Counted from the first letter of the stretch, positions 27,839-38,087 are shown. The stretch is 64,000 nucleotides of DNA from Aliarcobacter lanthieri (GCF_013201625.1 NZ_CP053839.1:1364001-1428000), one strand, 5' to 3'. A program made the numbers and translations. Notes: generated from the sequence alone by a model not told the origin.

Positions 27839-28948
27839 CTACATTTTTCTTTCATAATTATACATATCCATATATCTAAATGCTATTAAATTTTCTAGAA
27901 TAGCAAAAGTAACAATAAAATTAATAAATGAGCTTCCACCATAAGAAAATAGAGGTAAAGGTATTCCTACAACAGGTGCAAATCCTATAACCATTAAAAT
28001 ATTTATACTCATATTTAAAAATATTAGTAGAGCAAGTCCAGAAGCAAAGGCCTTGACCACAAAATCTTTTTTAAAGAAATAGTTTATTGTAAATAAATGA
28101 AATATTATTAATATATATAAAAATATTAAACCTAAAGCTCCTAGAAAACCATGTCTTTCTACTAAATATGCAAAAATAAAATCACTCGTTGCTATAGGTA
28201 AGAATTTTAATTGTGTTTGTGTAGCTTCATCACTATTTTTTCCAGTAAGTCCACCTGAACCAATAGCAATAATACTTTGTTGTACGTGATAACTTGGTTT
28301 TTCAGCAACTATAAAATCATGAACTCTTTTTTTCTGATAATCTTTCATTAAATAGTTATAAGATAATGGTAAAAAAACTGCTAATACTACAATTATAGTT
28401 GCCCAGATTTTCCAATTTACTCCAATAATAAAAAGTATTCCATAACCAACAAAGAGCATAACTAAAGCTGAACCTAAATCAGGCTCTTTTGCTATAAGTA
28501 CAAATGGTATTATTATATAAATAGAAAAATATCCAAAATCTTTTAAACCATATCCATTTATTGGAGGTGGACGATTATGTATTAAGTATCCAAGCATTAA
28601 AATATATATTGGTTTTATAATTTCTGATGGTTGTATAGTAGTATCAACTATTGGTATATGTATCCATCTTTTTGCACCTAATTTTGTAACACCTATGAAC
28701 TCAACAGCTAATAAAAGTATTATGCCTATCCAATACAAAATAGGCACTAATCTTAGGTTTCTTCTTATAGGTAACATAAAAACTAAAAAAAATATAAACA
28801 AAGATACGCTAAAATAAAAAATCTGTTTATTAGCCAATGCTTCATTTACATCTTCTATTAATACATAAGATAGTATTATTAAAGGTGAAATAAATAGTAA
28901 TATTAAATAATCAAAATGTGAAATAATTCTTTTATCAAGTAATCGCAT
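27839..28948 (-). CDS. mrdB: Rod-shape SEDS peptidoglycan polymerase RodA
   Basis: RodA polymerises glycan strands for cell elongation together with PBP2. The 369 residues contain about ten membrane helices. SEDS hallmarks are LGAKRWIHIP, the catalytic-loop Asp in AKEPDLGSALVML, and the C-terminal PVVGIPLPLFSYGGSSFINF. It converges with the tonB-like gene and diverges from rluA. Its partner PBP2 is encoded at 35502-37280 in the opposite direction. Confidence 0.95.
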   Translation of the reverse strand: MRLLDKRIISHFDYLILLFISPLIILSYVLIEDVNEALANKQIFYFSVSLFIFFLVFMLPIRRNLRLVPILYWIGIILLLAVEFIGVTKLGAKRWIHIPIVDTTIQPSEIIKPIYILMLGYLIHNRPPPINGYGLKDFGYFSIYIIIPFVLIAKEPDLGSALVMLFVGYGILFIIGVNWKIWATIIVVLAVFLPLSYNYLMKDYQKKRVHDFIVAEKPSYHVQQSIIAIGSGGLTGKNSDEATQTQLKFLPIATSDFIFAYLVERHGFLGALGLIFLYILIIFHLFTINYFFKKDFVVKAFASGLALLIFLNMSINILMVIGFAPVVGIPLPLFSYGGSSFINFIVTFAILENLIAFRYMDMYNYERKM

Positions 28949-28967
28949 AACAAAAGAGTATCATAAA

Positions 28968-29954
28968 ATGTATAAAAATTTTATTGTAGAAGAAGAGATA
29001 AGATTAGATAAATTCTTAAGCTCTAAAATAGAAGCTTCAAGAAATCAAATTGAACAACTAATTAAAAAAGAATTTGTAAAAGTTGATGGAAAAACTACTA
29101 TTAAAAATGGATTAAAACTAAAACTAAATCAAAATATTGAAGTTTTTTTTCCTCAAAATGAATTGTCAAATATAAAAGATAAAGAATTTATAGAAAATTC
29201 TTTAAAAAATAAAGAGATAAATATCATATATGAAGACAATGATATTTTAATAGTAAATAAACCAATAAATTTAACAATACATGATGCACCAAGTGTAAAA
29301 GATGCAACTTTGGTCGATTGGCTAAAACTCAAAAATATATCTCTTTCTACAATAAGTGGTGACGAAAGACATGGTATAGTACATAGACTTGACAAAGGAA
29401 CAAGTGGAATAATAATCATTGCAAAAACAAATGAAGCACATTTAGATTTATCAAAACAATTAGAAACTAGAGAAGCTGGAAGATATTATCTAGCTTTGAT
29501 TGATTTACCTTTAAAAGATCATACTATTGTAGAAGAACCAATAGCTAGAAATCCAAACAATCGCCTTAAAATGGCGATTATCCCAAGTGGAAGATATGCT
29601 AAAACTACATTTTGTAAACTTGAAACTAGTAAAAATGAAAAGTTTGAATTAATTGCTTGTAAACTTTCAACAGGTAGAACTCATCAAATAAGAGTTCATT
29701 TAAATTCATTAAATAGGCATATAATAGGCGATTCTTTATATGGATTTAAGGGCGAATTAAATAAAATAGAAGGATTTTTTTTACATGCTTATTGTTTAGT
29801 ATTTACTCATCCTACATCAAAAAAGAAGATGAGTTTCACAGCAAATTTACCAAAACATATGGTAGATTTTTTAAGTAACAATTTTAATATGGAGAATATA
29901 TATGATAAAGTTGAAACACCTAATATCTTTAATTGCTTTAATTTTTCTAATTAG
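28968..29954 (+). CDS. RluA-family pseudouridine synthase with S4 domain
   Basis: This enzyme isomerises uridines in 23S rRNA or tRNA to pseudouridine. An N-terminal S4 RNA-binding domain spans about residues 8-60 (RLDKFLSSKIEASRNQIEQL). The catalytic motif is HGIVHRLDKGTSGIIIIAK, with the Asp that attacks the base. The later STGRTHQIRVHL is also conserved. At 328 aa it fits the RluD-like subgroup. Its 3' end overlaps the flpA start by 53 bp. The same neighbours are found in C. jejuni. The exact RNA target cannot be assigned. Confidence 0.92.
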   Translation: MYKNFIVEEEIRLDKFLSSKIEASRNQIEQLIKKEFVKVDGKTTIKNGLKLKLNQNIEVFFPQNELSNIKDKEFIENSLKNKEINIIYEDNDILIVNKPINLTIHDAPSVKDATLVDWLKLKNISLSTISGDERHGIVHRLDKGTSGIIIIAKTNEAHLDLSKQLETREAGRYYLALIDLPLKDHTIVEEPIARNPNNRLKMAIIPSGRYAKTTFCKLETSKNEKFELIACKLSTGRTHQIRVHLNSLNRHIIGDSLYGFKGELNKIEGFFLHAYCLVFTHPTSKKKMSFTANLPKHMVDFLSNNFNMENIYDKVETPNIFNCFNFSN

Positions 29955-31170
29955 CGGTTGTGCAAACATTTTTAATACAACAACTACACCAAAGGTTAAT
30001 AATTCATTTCAAACAGTAAACTATAATTCAATTAAATCTATACCAGATATGGTATCAATTGGTTTTGAATGGCAAAGAATTGATGATCCAAGAGTTGAAG
30101 GATATAATTTTTATAGAACAGAGTTAAACAAGGGTGAAAATACATTAAAGCTTATTAAAGCTACAAATAGTAGATATGTAACACATTATGTTGATAAAGG
30201 GTTAGAGCCAAAAACAAAATATGCTTATCAGATTTCGGCAAGATTAAATGATGGAAGTGAATCACCTACAACACAAGCTTATATAGTTGAAACTTTACCA
30301 AGAATAACTCCTGTGGCATATGCGCAAGCGATATCTAATCTTCCAAGAAAAGTAAAACTTATATGGCAACCACATCCTGATACAAGAGTAAGTTACTATA
30401 GAGTTGAAAAGTATAATACTTTTATTAATGAGTGGATTTATAAAACAAAAATTGATCAAAGGTTGTCAGCTGAATATATAGAAACTGGATTAAAAGACAA
30501 TACAACTCATAAATATAGAATTAAAGCTTTCTCTTTTGATGATGTAGAATCAGCTCCATCTCCAATTTTACAAGCAACAACAAAACCAGCACCTTTACCA
30601 CCAAAAAATATAAGAGCATCAAATAATATTCCTAAAAGTGTATTTATAACTTGGGAAAGATCACCAACACAAGATGTTGTTCAATACCAAATTCATAGAA
30701 GTAGTTATAGAAGTTTAGGTTATAGTAAAATAGCAACAGTTAATGCAGATACATTAGAATATACAGACAAAATAAATAATGATGCAAAAGAGTATTTTTA
30801 TAAAGTAATTGCTGTTGATAAAGATGGATTAGAGAGTACTGACGACATAGATGCTATAAAAGGTATAACTTTAGCACCACCAGCAAAACCAACTATTACT
30901 TTAGCTCAAATTCAAGGGAATAAAGTTATTTTAAACTGGCAAGCTGGAGATAGTAGAGCAGTTTCATATAATGTAAATAAAAGAGTAAAAAAATATTTAG
31001 TATTCTCTGATACAACAAAATTTGAAAATATCAATGGGCTTAGATTTGAAGATAATGATATTGTAAGTGGAATTGAATACCACTATTCAGTACAAGCAGT
31101 TGATGAATTTGGTACATTATCATCAAATAGTGATGAAGCTAAAGTAACACTTTCAAACTCAAGAATATAA
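29902..31170 (+). CDS. flpA: Fibronectin type III lipoprotein FlpA
   Basis: FlpA is a surface lipoprotein that binds fibronectin in C. jejuni. The lipobox LISGC at about residues 17-21 marks a lipidated Cys. Three to four FN3 domains follow, each with a Trp-rich strand (VSIGFEWQRI, VKLIWQPHPDTR, VFITWERSPTQ, VILNWQAGDSR). The 422 residues are close to the C. jejuni protein. The start has a GGAG site within the end of rluA. The block rluA-flpA-trmB-ftsE-ftsX is conserved with Campylobacter. Binding of fibronectin here is inferred. Confidence 0.88.
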   Translation: MIKLKHLISLIALIFLISGCANIFNTTTTPKVNNSFQTVNYNSIKSIPDMVSIGFEWQRIDDPRVEGYNFYRTELNKGENTLKLIKATNSRYVTHYVDKGLEPKTKYAYQISARLNDGSESPTTQAYIVETLPRITPVAYAQAISNLPRKVKLIWQPHPDTRVSYYRVEKYNTFINEWIYKTKIDQRLSAEYIETGLKDNTTHKYRIKAFSFDDVESAPSPILQATTKPAPLPPKNIRASNNIPKSVFITWERSPTQDVVQYQIHRSSYRSLGYSKIATVNADTLEYTDKINNDAKEYFYKVIAVDKDGLESTDDIDAIKGITLAPPAKPTITLAQIQGNKVILNWQAGDSRAVSYNVNKRVKKYLVFSDTTKFENINGLRFEDNDIVSGIEYHYSVQAVDEFGTLSSNSDEAKVTLSNSRI

Positions 31171-31172
31171 TA

Positions 31173-32366
31173 ATGCCTCATATAGTTTTTAAAAGAGATA
31201 AATTACTTAAAACTCCTATTAAACAGGAGAAGATAGAATTTCTGTTTACAGCAATTTCATATCATGGTGAAGAACAAAATAGAAAATTAGAATATAAAGT
31301 TGCTGTAAAAAATGAGGATAAAGAATTTTTACTTACAATAAAAGATAAAGATAAAGACTTATTAATAAAGTCTGATAAAACTACTAGAATTTCACCTGTT
31401 ACACTCATAAAAGATGCTTTAAATAGTTATGTAAGTATTAATAATGCAGAAACTATATTTTCAAATACAAATAACCTAAAACAAAAAAAAGAGCAAGAAC
31501 ATAAATATTTAAAAGATATAAACTACTTCGTAGATGAATTCAAAACTTCTAATGAAATTCAAATTGAAATAGGATTTGGAAGTGGAAGACATCTTTTATA
31601 TCAAGCAAAAAACAATCCAAATATTCAATTTATTGGACTTGAAATACATTATCCATCTATTGAACAGCTTTTAAGACAACTGGAATTACAAAATATAACA
31701 AATGTTTTAGTTGTAAATTATGATGCAAGACTTTTTATGGAGTTTATTGAATCAAATCAAGTTGGAAAAATATTTGTTCATTTTCCAGTTCCATGGGATA
31801 AAAAACCACATAGAAGAATATATTCAAATGAGTTTATTTATGAAGCATTAAGAGTATTAAAAGTGGGTGGAACTTTAGAGCTTAGAACTGATAGCAGAAA
31901 ATACTTTGATTTTTCTTTAGAACTACTTACAAATTTAAATAAAGCAAATATCAGTATAGATATAAATAAAGATTTAGAAGTTTCAAGTAAATATGAAGAT
32001 AGATGGAAAAAACAAGGTAAAAATATATATGATGTAATTTTAACTTCACAAAAAGAAGATAAAAAGATAGACTTAAATTATGATTTTAGCTTTGAATTTG
32101 ATATATCATTTGATAGATTTTTAAATAATATTCCATTTAAAGCAATTATACTAAAAAGTTTTTTTGTTCATATCGAAGAATTTTATACAATAATTGATGA
32201 ATTAAACTCTGGTTTAATAAAAGTTACAATGGGGAATTTTGATAGACCTGTAACAAAATATCTTTTAATAAAAGATGGAAAAATATCATATTATCAAGGT
32301 GATCCTTTACCAACAAGTTCAAATATACAAGCTCATAAAAAATTAAAAGAGATTTTGTCTAGATGA
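31173..32366 (+). CDS. trmB: tRNA (guanine-N7)-methyltransferase, long Campylobacterota form
   Basis: TrmB methylates guanine 46 of tRNA with S-adenosylmethionine. The Rossmann core is at about residues 125-270: EIGFGSGRHLLYQAKNNPN, IGLEIHYPSIEQLLRQ and the signature FVHFPVPWDKKPHRR. At 397 aa it is far longer than the 230-250 aa of most bacteria, with extra domains on both sides. That is the known layout in Campylobacter and Arcobacter. It starts 2 bp after flpA and overlaps ftsE by ATGA. Confidence 0.93.
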   Translation: MPHIVFKRDKLLKTPIKQEKIEFLFTAISYHGEEQNRKLEYKVAVKNEDKEFLLTIKDKDKDLLIKSDKTTRISPVTLIKDALNSYVSINNAETIFSNTNNLKQKKEQEHKYLKDINYFVDEFKTSNEIQIEIGFGSGRHLLYQAKNNPNIQFIGLEIHYPSIEQLLRQLELQNITNVLVVNYDARLFMEFIESNQVGKIFVHFPVPWDKKPHRRIYSNEFIYEALRVLKVGGTLELRTDSRKYFDFSLELLTNLNKANISIDINKDLEVSSKYEDRWKKQGKNIYDVILTSQKEDKKIDLNYDFSFEFDISFDRFLNNIPFKAIILKSFFVHIEEFYTIIDELNSGLIKVTMGNFDRPVTKYLLIKDGKISYYQGDPLPTSSNIQAHKKLKEILSR

Positions 32367-33025
32367 TTACTGCAAAAGATTTGTATTTGACTTATGATAA
32401 TAATAAATATATTATTAAAAGAGGTAGTTTTAGTATAAAACCAAAAGAATTTGTATTTATTGGAGGAACTTCTGGAAGTGGAAAATCAACTTTACTAAAA
32501 TCTTTTTATGGTGATATTGCAATAAAACATGGAAGTTTAAAAATAGCTGGACAAGAAGTTTTTGGAATAAAAGGTAAAAATTTAAGGCTACTAAGAAAAG
32601 ATATTGGAGTAATATTTCAAGATTATAAACTTATAAATGAGTTTACAATTGAAGAAAATATTATGATTCCTCTTAGAATAAATAACTATTCAGAAGAAGT
32701 TTCAAAACTTCAAGCAGATAATTTATTAAAACATGTAAAACTATCTCATAGAAAAGGATATTATCCAAATCAACTAAGTGGAGGAGAGCAACAAAGAGTT
32801 GCAGTAGCACGTGCTTTAGCTCATAATCCAAAAATAATAATTGCAGATGAACCAACTGGAAACTTAGATGACTTTAGTGCTGATGTAGTATGGAACTTAT
32901 TAAAAGGTGCTAATGAACAACTTGGAATTACAGTTGTTGTAGTAACACATAGAGTTCCAAAAAATTTAGGAATAAACTTTAGACAATTATCAATAGAAGA
33001 TGGGATAATATATGAAGTCTCTTAA
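32363..33025 (+). CDS. ftsE: Cell-division ABC ATPase FtsE
   Basis: FtsE pairs with FtsX to activate peptidoglycan hydrolases at the septum. Walker A is GGTSGSGKSTLLK, the signature LSGGEQQRVAVARAL, Walker B IIIADEPTGNLDD, and the switch His is in VVVVTHR. The 220 residues are normal. It overlaps trmB upstream by four bases and ftsX downstream by 14. Confidence 0.95.
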   Translation: MITAKDLYLTYDNNKYIIKRGSFSIKPKEFVFIGGTSGSGKSTLLKSFYGDIAIKHGSLKIAGQEVFGIKGKNLRLLRKDIGVIFQDYKLINEFTIEENIMIPLRINNYSEEVSKLQADNLLKHVKLSHRKGYYPNQLSGGEQQRVAVARALAHNPKIIIADEPTGNLDDFSADVVWNLLKGANEQLGITVVVVTHRVPKNLGINFRQLSIEDGIIYEVS

Positions 33026-33830
33026 AGCCATTTTTGCATTTTTAATCCCTCTATTATCAATGTTAATAACATTTTGTATATTTTTAATAATAGATAATAT
33101 AGTAGATAATTATAAAACTAAAATATCAAGAGATTATTCTATTGTTGTAGTTTCTACAAATCCTTTAAATAAAGATTCTTTAAATGAATTAGCTGGAATA
33201 AAAGTTGAAAATATTCAACTATTACCAAATGATAAAATAATTGAAAATATAAAATCAAATTTGTCATCAAATTCAATAGAATTGTTAAAACAAAAGCTAC
33301 CATATTTTTATCAAGTTTATTTAGAGATTTTTCCGACAAGTACAGATTTGGAAGTTATCAAAAAAACACTACTTTCAAATAAAGATATAAAAAATGTAGA
33401 AGTTTTTTATAAAAACCATAATCAAGTATATTTACTACTACTAATTTTAAATAGTGTCTCTTTTATACTATTTTTTATTATAACAATTTTTGCAATAATC
33501 ATAATTGCAAAACAGATAAAACTTTGGTTTCATGAGCACCATATAAAAATTTCAATACTTAAGCTTCATGGAGCTTCTATCCTTTATAGTGCTTCATCAG
33601 TTTTAAAATATGCACTTATTAGTTCTTTGCTAGCTTTTTTACTAGCTAGTGGTTTTTTAGCATATATTTCTAATAATATAGATCTATTATTTCCTTTAGA
33701 GCTACAAGATATTGTTGATATCAAAATAAATATTTTTGAAGAGATAATTAAAATATTTATACTATCTTTTTGTATATCAATATTCACAATTCTTGGAGTT
33801 CTTTTAAAGTATAAGATAAACAATGATTAA
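33012..33830 (+). CDS. ftsX: Cell-division protein FtsX
   Basis: FtsX is the membrane half of FtsEX. The 272 residues show one N-terminal membrane helix (IPLLSMLITFCIFLIIDNIV), a large extracellular loop to about residue 140, and three C-terminal helices. It overlaps ftsE and the next gene, an EnvC-like factor, by 8 bp. Together they look like the ATPase, channel and hydrolase-activator triplet known for cell separation. Sequence similarity in FtsX is low, so context weighs heavily. Confidence 0.88.
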   Translation: MKSLKAIFAFLIPLLSMLITFCIFLIIDNIVDNYKTKISRDYSIVVVSTNPLNKDSLNELAGIKVENIQLLPNDKIIENIKSNLSSNSIELLKQKLPYFYQVYLEIFPTSTDLEVIKKTLLSNKDIKNVEVFYKNHNQVYLLLLILNSVSFILFFIITIFAIIIIAKQIKLWFHEHHIKISILKLHGASILYSASSVLKYALISSLLAFLLASGFLAYISNNIDLLFPLELQDIVDIKINIFEEIIKIFILSFCISIFTILGVLLKYKINND

Positions 33831-35067
33831 AATAGTTTTTTTAATATTTTTATCATCTTTTTTATTGTTTTCATCTACTATTGATAAAAAAATACAACAA
33901 AATCAAAAGATTTTAGATACAAATAAAAAAACAAAAGAAAATACAACTTTAAAAGTAAAAGAGTTAGCTGATAAAATCGAGTCTCAAAATAATAATATAT
34001 CAAAATTAGAAACAGATATTGTAAAAATAAATGAAGATATAGAACAACATCAAAAACTTCTTGAGTCTTCACAATCAAAACTAAATGAACTTCAATCAAA
34101 ATCTAAAGATTTATTAAAAGAAAAGAATAGTAGTGAAGAAGAAATTATAAATACAATAGTTGAAGAATTTTCTATATCAATGGCTTTAAAACTAGCATCA
34201 ATAAACTCTTTACAAGAACTTATTGACAATGAGATTTTTAATCTTTTATCAACAAATTCTAAACAAAAAGTTTTACAATTAAATGAGAATTATAATAAAA
34301 TATCTGAAAATACAAAGGCAAATCAACAAGAAATAAGTAAATTAAATACTTATATAAAAGATAGGTTAAAAACAAAAGAACAATTTACAGCTTTAAAAAC
34401 AAAACATGCAAGCTCTTTACAAAATCTAGAAAAAGAGCATAAGTTATATCAAGAAGAGTTAAAAAAAGTAGCTCAACAACAAGAATCAATAAATAATATT
34501 TTATCTGATTTGAAAATATTAAAACAACAAGAGATAAAAAAAGCTCAAGAAGATAAAAAAGTTAGCCAAGAAGATGAAATACAAACTACAAATGTAAGAA
34601 ATCAAAAATTTGCAAAAGATTTAGATTTAGATGTGAAGAAAATAGGCTCTTCAACAGATGGAATAAAAATAACAAAATATAAAGGACCTAAAACAATAGC
34701 TCCACTAAAATCTTTTAAAGTTGTAAAAAACTTTGGAACATACTATGATCCAGTATATAAAATAAAATTATTTAATGAATCAATAGTTTTACAATCAAAT
34801 GAAAAAGATTCTAAAGTTGTTTCAGTACTAAATGGAAAAATTGTATATGCGAAAAAAAATGCTGGAATGCTTGATAATGTTGTAATTATCCAGCATGAAG
34901 GAGGATTACATACTATTTATTCTCATTTAGATGATATTGCTCCAAATTTAGTTGTAGGTAAATGGGTACAAAAAGGTTCTGTTGTAGGTAGAGTAACATC
35001 AAATTTAACTTTTCAAGTTACAAAAGATTCAGCGCATATAGATCCAAGAGATCTATTTAATATTTAG
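33823..35067 (+). CDS. EnvC-like murein hydrolase activator (coiled coil plus M23 domain)
   Basis: The 414 residues comprise a signal peptide (LIFLSSFLLFSS), long coiled coils at about 20-250 (repeating E/K/Q/L heptads) and a C-terminal LytM/M23 fold (about 300-410). In EnvC the metal site is degenerate and the protein activates amidases. Here the fold has VIIQHEGGLHTIYSHL and a late SAHIDPRDL. The expected His-x-His (GxHxG, HxH) zinc set appears only in part (HTIYSHL), so both enzyme and activator are possible. It overlaps ftsX by 8 bp, matching the FtsEX-EnvC pathway. Confidence 0.85.
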   Translation: MIKIVFLIFLSSFLLFSSTIDKKIQQNQKILDTNKKTKENTTLKVKELADKIESQNNNISKLETDIVKINEDIEQHQKLLESSQSKLNELQSKSKDLLKEKNSSEEEIINTIVEEFSISMALKLASINSLQELIDNEIFNLLSTNSKQKVLQLNENYNKISENTKANQQEISKLNTYIKDRLKTKEQFTALKTKHASSLQNLEKEHKLYQEELKKVAQQQESINNILSDLKILKQQEIKKAQEDKKVSQEDEIQTTNVRNQKFAKDLDLDVKKIGSSTDGIKITKYKGPKTIAPLKSFKVVKNFGTYYDPVYKIKLFNESIVLQSNEKDSKVVSVLNGKIVYAKKNAGMLDNVVIIQHEGGLHTIYSHLDDIAPNLVVGKWVQKGSVVGRVTSNLTFQVTKDSAHIDPRDLFNI

Positions 35068-35076
35068 GAAATCAAT

Positions 35077-35505
35077 ATGGTAAGAAATAGTTTAGATAAT
35101 CCTTTCTTCCTATTCTTTTTACTAGTTTTTGCAGTTAGCATAAACTTTTTAGCATCAATTCACTTTTTAGTTATTTTATTTGCAGGAGTTTTATCAACAG
35201 CTTTTTATAGAACTCTAAAACAAAAATATTATTACTCTTTTGGATTTGTTATTATTGCTTTTTTAATAATTGAATTAAATATGGGATTAAAACCATTTTC
35301 TCTGTCTTTATTATCATTTTTTATGTATTTATTTATTATTCCAAGATATGAACAAAGTCATACAAATGGATTTTTATATATAATATTTTTTTATATAGGA
35401 TTAGCTATATTATGGTATTTGTTTTTTCATTTTGAAAACATATCTATATATATTCTTATAATAAACTTAATAATAGATCTTCTTATATTTTGGATATTTT
35501 TATGA
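35077..35505 (+). CDS. Small membrane protein, possibly MreD-like
   Basis: The 142-residue protein has about five hydrophobic helices and little else (FFLFFLLVFAVSINFLASIH, then LIIELNMGLKPFSLSLLSFF). It sits directly before PBP2 and overlaps it by ATGA, which is where MreD often occurs in rod-shape operons. Size and layout fit MreD, but the sequence gives no decisive motif. It is 9 bp after the EnvC-like gene. Confidence 0.65.
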   Translation: MVRNSLDNPFFLFFLLVFAVSINFLASIHFLVILFAGVLSTAFYRTLKQKYYYSFGFVIIAFLIIELNMGLKPFSLSLLSFFMYLFIIPRYEQSHTNGFLYIIFFYIGLAILWYLFFHFENISIYILIINLIIDLLIFWIFL

Positions 35506-37280
35506 ATTGGCGATTAAATATTATCTATATTTTTGTTTCACTTATTTGTGTGATGATACTTTCAAGAGTATATTTTTTAAGTATTAAATCAAATACTTAT
35601 TATGAAGAATTATCAAAAAACAATTATATTAAAAAGACTTATAAAGCTCCTACCAGAGGAGTAATTGAAGATAGAAACGGAGAACCATTAGCACTAAATC
35701 AAATGGGTTTTTCTATACTTATAAAACCTCATTTGAGAGGTAAAAAGAATCAAGAAAAATTAGAAAACATTATTGATATTATAGTTGAACAATTTCCACA
35801 GTATGAAAAAGCAAAATTAATCAAAGATTATATTAGAAATGATTCACCATATAATCATGAGTTTATAAAGATAATAGATTACGTACCTTATGAAGATATA
35901 TTTTCTAAATATACATTCTTAGCAACTCAAGAAGATATAAAAATTGAATCTTCATCGAAAAGGTATTATCCACATAAAGAGTTAGCTGCACATATAATTG
36001 GGTATGTTGGAAGAGCTTCAAAACTTGATATTATAAACAATGATATAGCAAAATATAGTGGTATTGTAGGTAAAAGTGGTATTGAAAAATACTATAATGA
36101 AAAATTACAAGGAACACTTGGATATAAAGATACAAAAGTTAATGCTTTAAATAAAGAAATAGAAGTAATAGATGAAAAAGAACCATCAAATGATAATAAT
36201 GTAAGAATTACAATTGATGTAAATTTACAAAAATATCTTCAAGAACTTTTTATTGATAAAAGTGGTTCAATTGTTGTAATGGATGCAAATAATGGAGAAA
36301 TAATTGCTGCTGGCTCTTTCCCTGAATATGATAGTAATATTTTTGCAAGAGGTATTTCTCAAGCTGAATGGAATGAGATGAGAAATGATTTTAATCACCC
36401 ATTTACAAATAAGATTATAAATGGGCTTTATCCTCCTGGTTCAGTTATAAAAATGGGAGTTGCATTATCATTTTTAGAAAATGGAATTAGTGAAAAATTT
36501 AGTGTAGATTGTACTGGTTCACTTCCTATTGGAAATAGAAATTTTAGATGTTGGAAAACAATAGGACATGGTCATATAGATTTTAGAAGTGCAATAGCAC
36601 AAAGTTGTGATGATTTTTTTTATAAAGGTAGTTTAAAAATAGGTATCAACAAAATATCTAAAACTCTAGATAAACTTGGGATTGGACAAAAATCTGGAAT
36701 AGATTTAGACAATGAATTTATAGGTATAAATCCAAATAAAGAATGGAAAGAAAATAGATTAAAAAAACCTTGGTATATAGGTGAAACAGTAATTACTTCT
36801 ATTGGACAAGGAAATATGCTTACTACACCTTTACAAATAGCTAGATACACTGCTTTTTTTGCATCTGGAAAACTCCCTAAACCACATTTAACAAAAGAAG
36901 CTTATGAAGAACCACAAGAATTAGATTTTAAAAAAGAGTATGTTGAGTTAATGCAAAAAGCTATGTTTGATGTTTCAAATGCTCCAACAGGGACAGCTAG
37001 AAGGTACTCTACTTCAAAAGTAACTATTGCATCAAAAACAGGAACAGCACAAGTTGTATCTATTCCTCAATCTGAAAAAGTAAGAATGAAAGAGAGTGAA
37101 CTTGAGTATTATCAAAGATCACATGCTTGGATTACAGCATATGGACCATACAAAAATCCAAAATATGTTGTTACAATAGTTCAAGAACATGGAGGTGGTG
37201 GAGGTAGTGCTACTGGTGGCGTTGCTAGTAAAATCTTTGATAAACTTTATGAATTAGGATATATAACAGAACTTGAATAA
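35502..37280 (+). CDS. mrdA: Penicillin-binding protein 2 (elongation transpeptidase)
   Basis: PBP2 cross-links peptidoglycan during elongation, paired with RodA. One N-terminal membrane helix (IYIFVSLICVMILSRVYFLS) precedes the PBP dimer domain (about 45-220) and the transpeptidase domain. Active-site motifs are S314 in PPGSVIKMG, SCD in AQSCDDFFY and the KTG in ASKTGTAQV. I start at the ATG at 35502 (592 aa), overlapping the upstream stop as ATGA. An ATG four codons earlier (35490) is possible but lacks a ribosome-binding site. fliP follows 55 bp later. Confidence 0.95.
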   Translation: MNWRLNIIYIFVSLICVMILSRVYFLSIKSNTYYEELSKNNYIKKTYKAPTRGVIEDRNGEPLALNQMGFSILIKPHLRGKKNQEKLENIIDIIVEQFPQYEKAKLIKDYIRNDSPYNHEFIKIIDYVPYEDIFSKYTFLATQEDIKIESSSKRYYPHKELAAHIIGYVGRASKLDIINNDIAKYSGIVGKSGIEKYYNEKLQGTLGYKDTKVNALNKEIEVIDEKEPSNDNNVRITIDVNLQKYLQELFIDKSGSIVVMDANNGEIIAAGSFPEYDSNIFARGISQAEWNEMRNDFNHPFTNKIINGLYPPGSVIKMGVALSFLENGISEKFSVDCTGSLPIGNRNFRCWKTIGHGHIDFRSAIAQSCDDFFYKGSLKIGINKISKTLDKLGIGQKSGIDLDNEFIGINPNKEWKENRLKKPWYIGETVITSIGQGNMLTTPLQIARYTAFFASGKLPKPHLTKEAYEEPQELDFKKEYVELMQKAMFDVSNAPTGTARRYSTSKVTIASKTGTAQVVSIPQSEKVRMKESELEYYQRSHAWITAYGPYKNPKYVVTIVQEHGGGGGSATGGVASKIFDKLYELGYITELE

Positions 37281-37335
37281 CTTTACTTTAAAAATTTTTA
37301 GTTAGAATTACATCTATTTTAATTAGGATACATAT

Positions 37336-38064
37336 TTGAAAATAATTTTTTTCATACTTTCTTTATCAGTTTTTTCTTTAGCACAAGATCCTTTACCAAT
37401 GGTAAATTTATCTATTGCAGCAATAGAAGAACCTGTACAATTTGTAAAAACAATCAATATAGCTATAATATTAGCTCTAATGGTACTTGCTCCATCATTA
37501 TTGCTTATGGTTACATCATTTACAAGAATTGTAGTTGTTTTAGCTCTTTTACGTCAAGCATTAGGTTTACAACAATCTCCTCCTACACAAATAATTATTT
37601 CATTAGCACTAATTTTAACTATTTTTATAATGGAACCTTATGGTAAAAAAGCATGGGATGAATCAATTGTTCCATATATGGATGAAAAAATATCTTATCA
37701 AGAAGCTTTTACAAAAGGTGTTGCACCTTTTAAAGATTTTATGATAAAAAATACAAGAGAATCTGATTTAGCACTATTTTATAGAATAAAGAAAGAACCT
37801 AATCCTAAAAATATTGATGATGTAGCTTTAACTTTATTAGTTCCAGCATTTATTGTAAGTGAGTTAAGAACAGCTTTTGAGATAGGATTTTTAATATTCT
37901 TACCATTTTTAATTATTGATATAATAGTTGCATCAATATTAATGAGTTTGGGTATGATGATGTTACCTCCTGTTATGATCTCACTACCCATAAAAATAAT
38001 ATTTTTTATAGTTGTTGATGGTTGGCTGTTAATTATCGGAAACTTAGCACAATCCTTTAAATGA
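37336..38064 (+). CDS. fliP: Flagellar export protein FliP (TTG start)
   Basis: FliP with FliQ and FliR forms the inner-membrane export gate of the flagellar type III system. The start is TTG at 37336, preceded by AGGA, giving 242 aa. A cleavable signal region (FFILSLSVFSLAQ) comes first, then SLLLMVTSFTRIVVVLALLR and QALGLQQSPPTQII, both highly conserved. A late helix pair includes FLPFLIIDIIVASILMSLGM. No other flagellar genes are in the window, which is common for fliP in this phylum. Confidence 0.95.
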   Translation: MKIIFFILSLSVFSLAQDPLPMVNLSIAAIEEPVQFVKTINIAIILALMVLAPSLLLMVTSFTRIVVVLALLRQALGLQQSPPTQIIISLALILTIFIMEPYGKKAWDESIVPYMDEKISYQEAFTKGVAPFKDFMIKNTRESDLALFYRIKKEPNPKNIDDVALTLLVPAFIVSELRTAFEIGFLIFLPFLIIDIIVASILMSLGMMMLPPVMISLPIKIIFFIVVDGWLLIIGNLAQSFK

Positions 38065-38087
38065 TGTTTATAGTCTAGGTTTTATAT

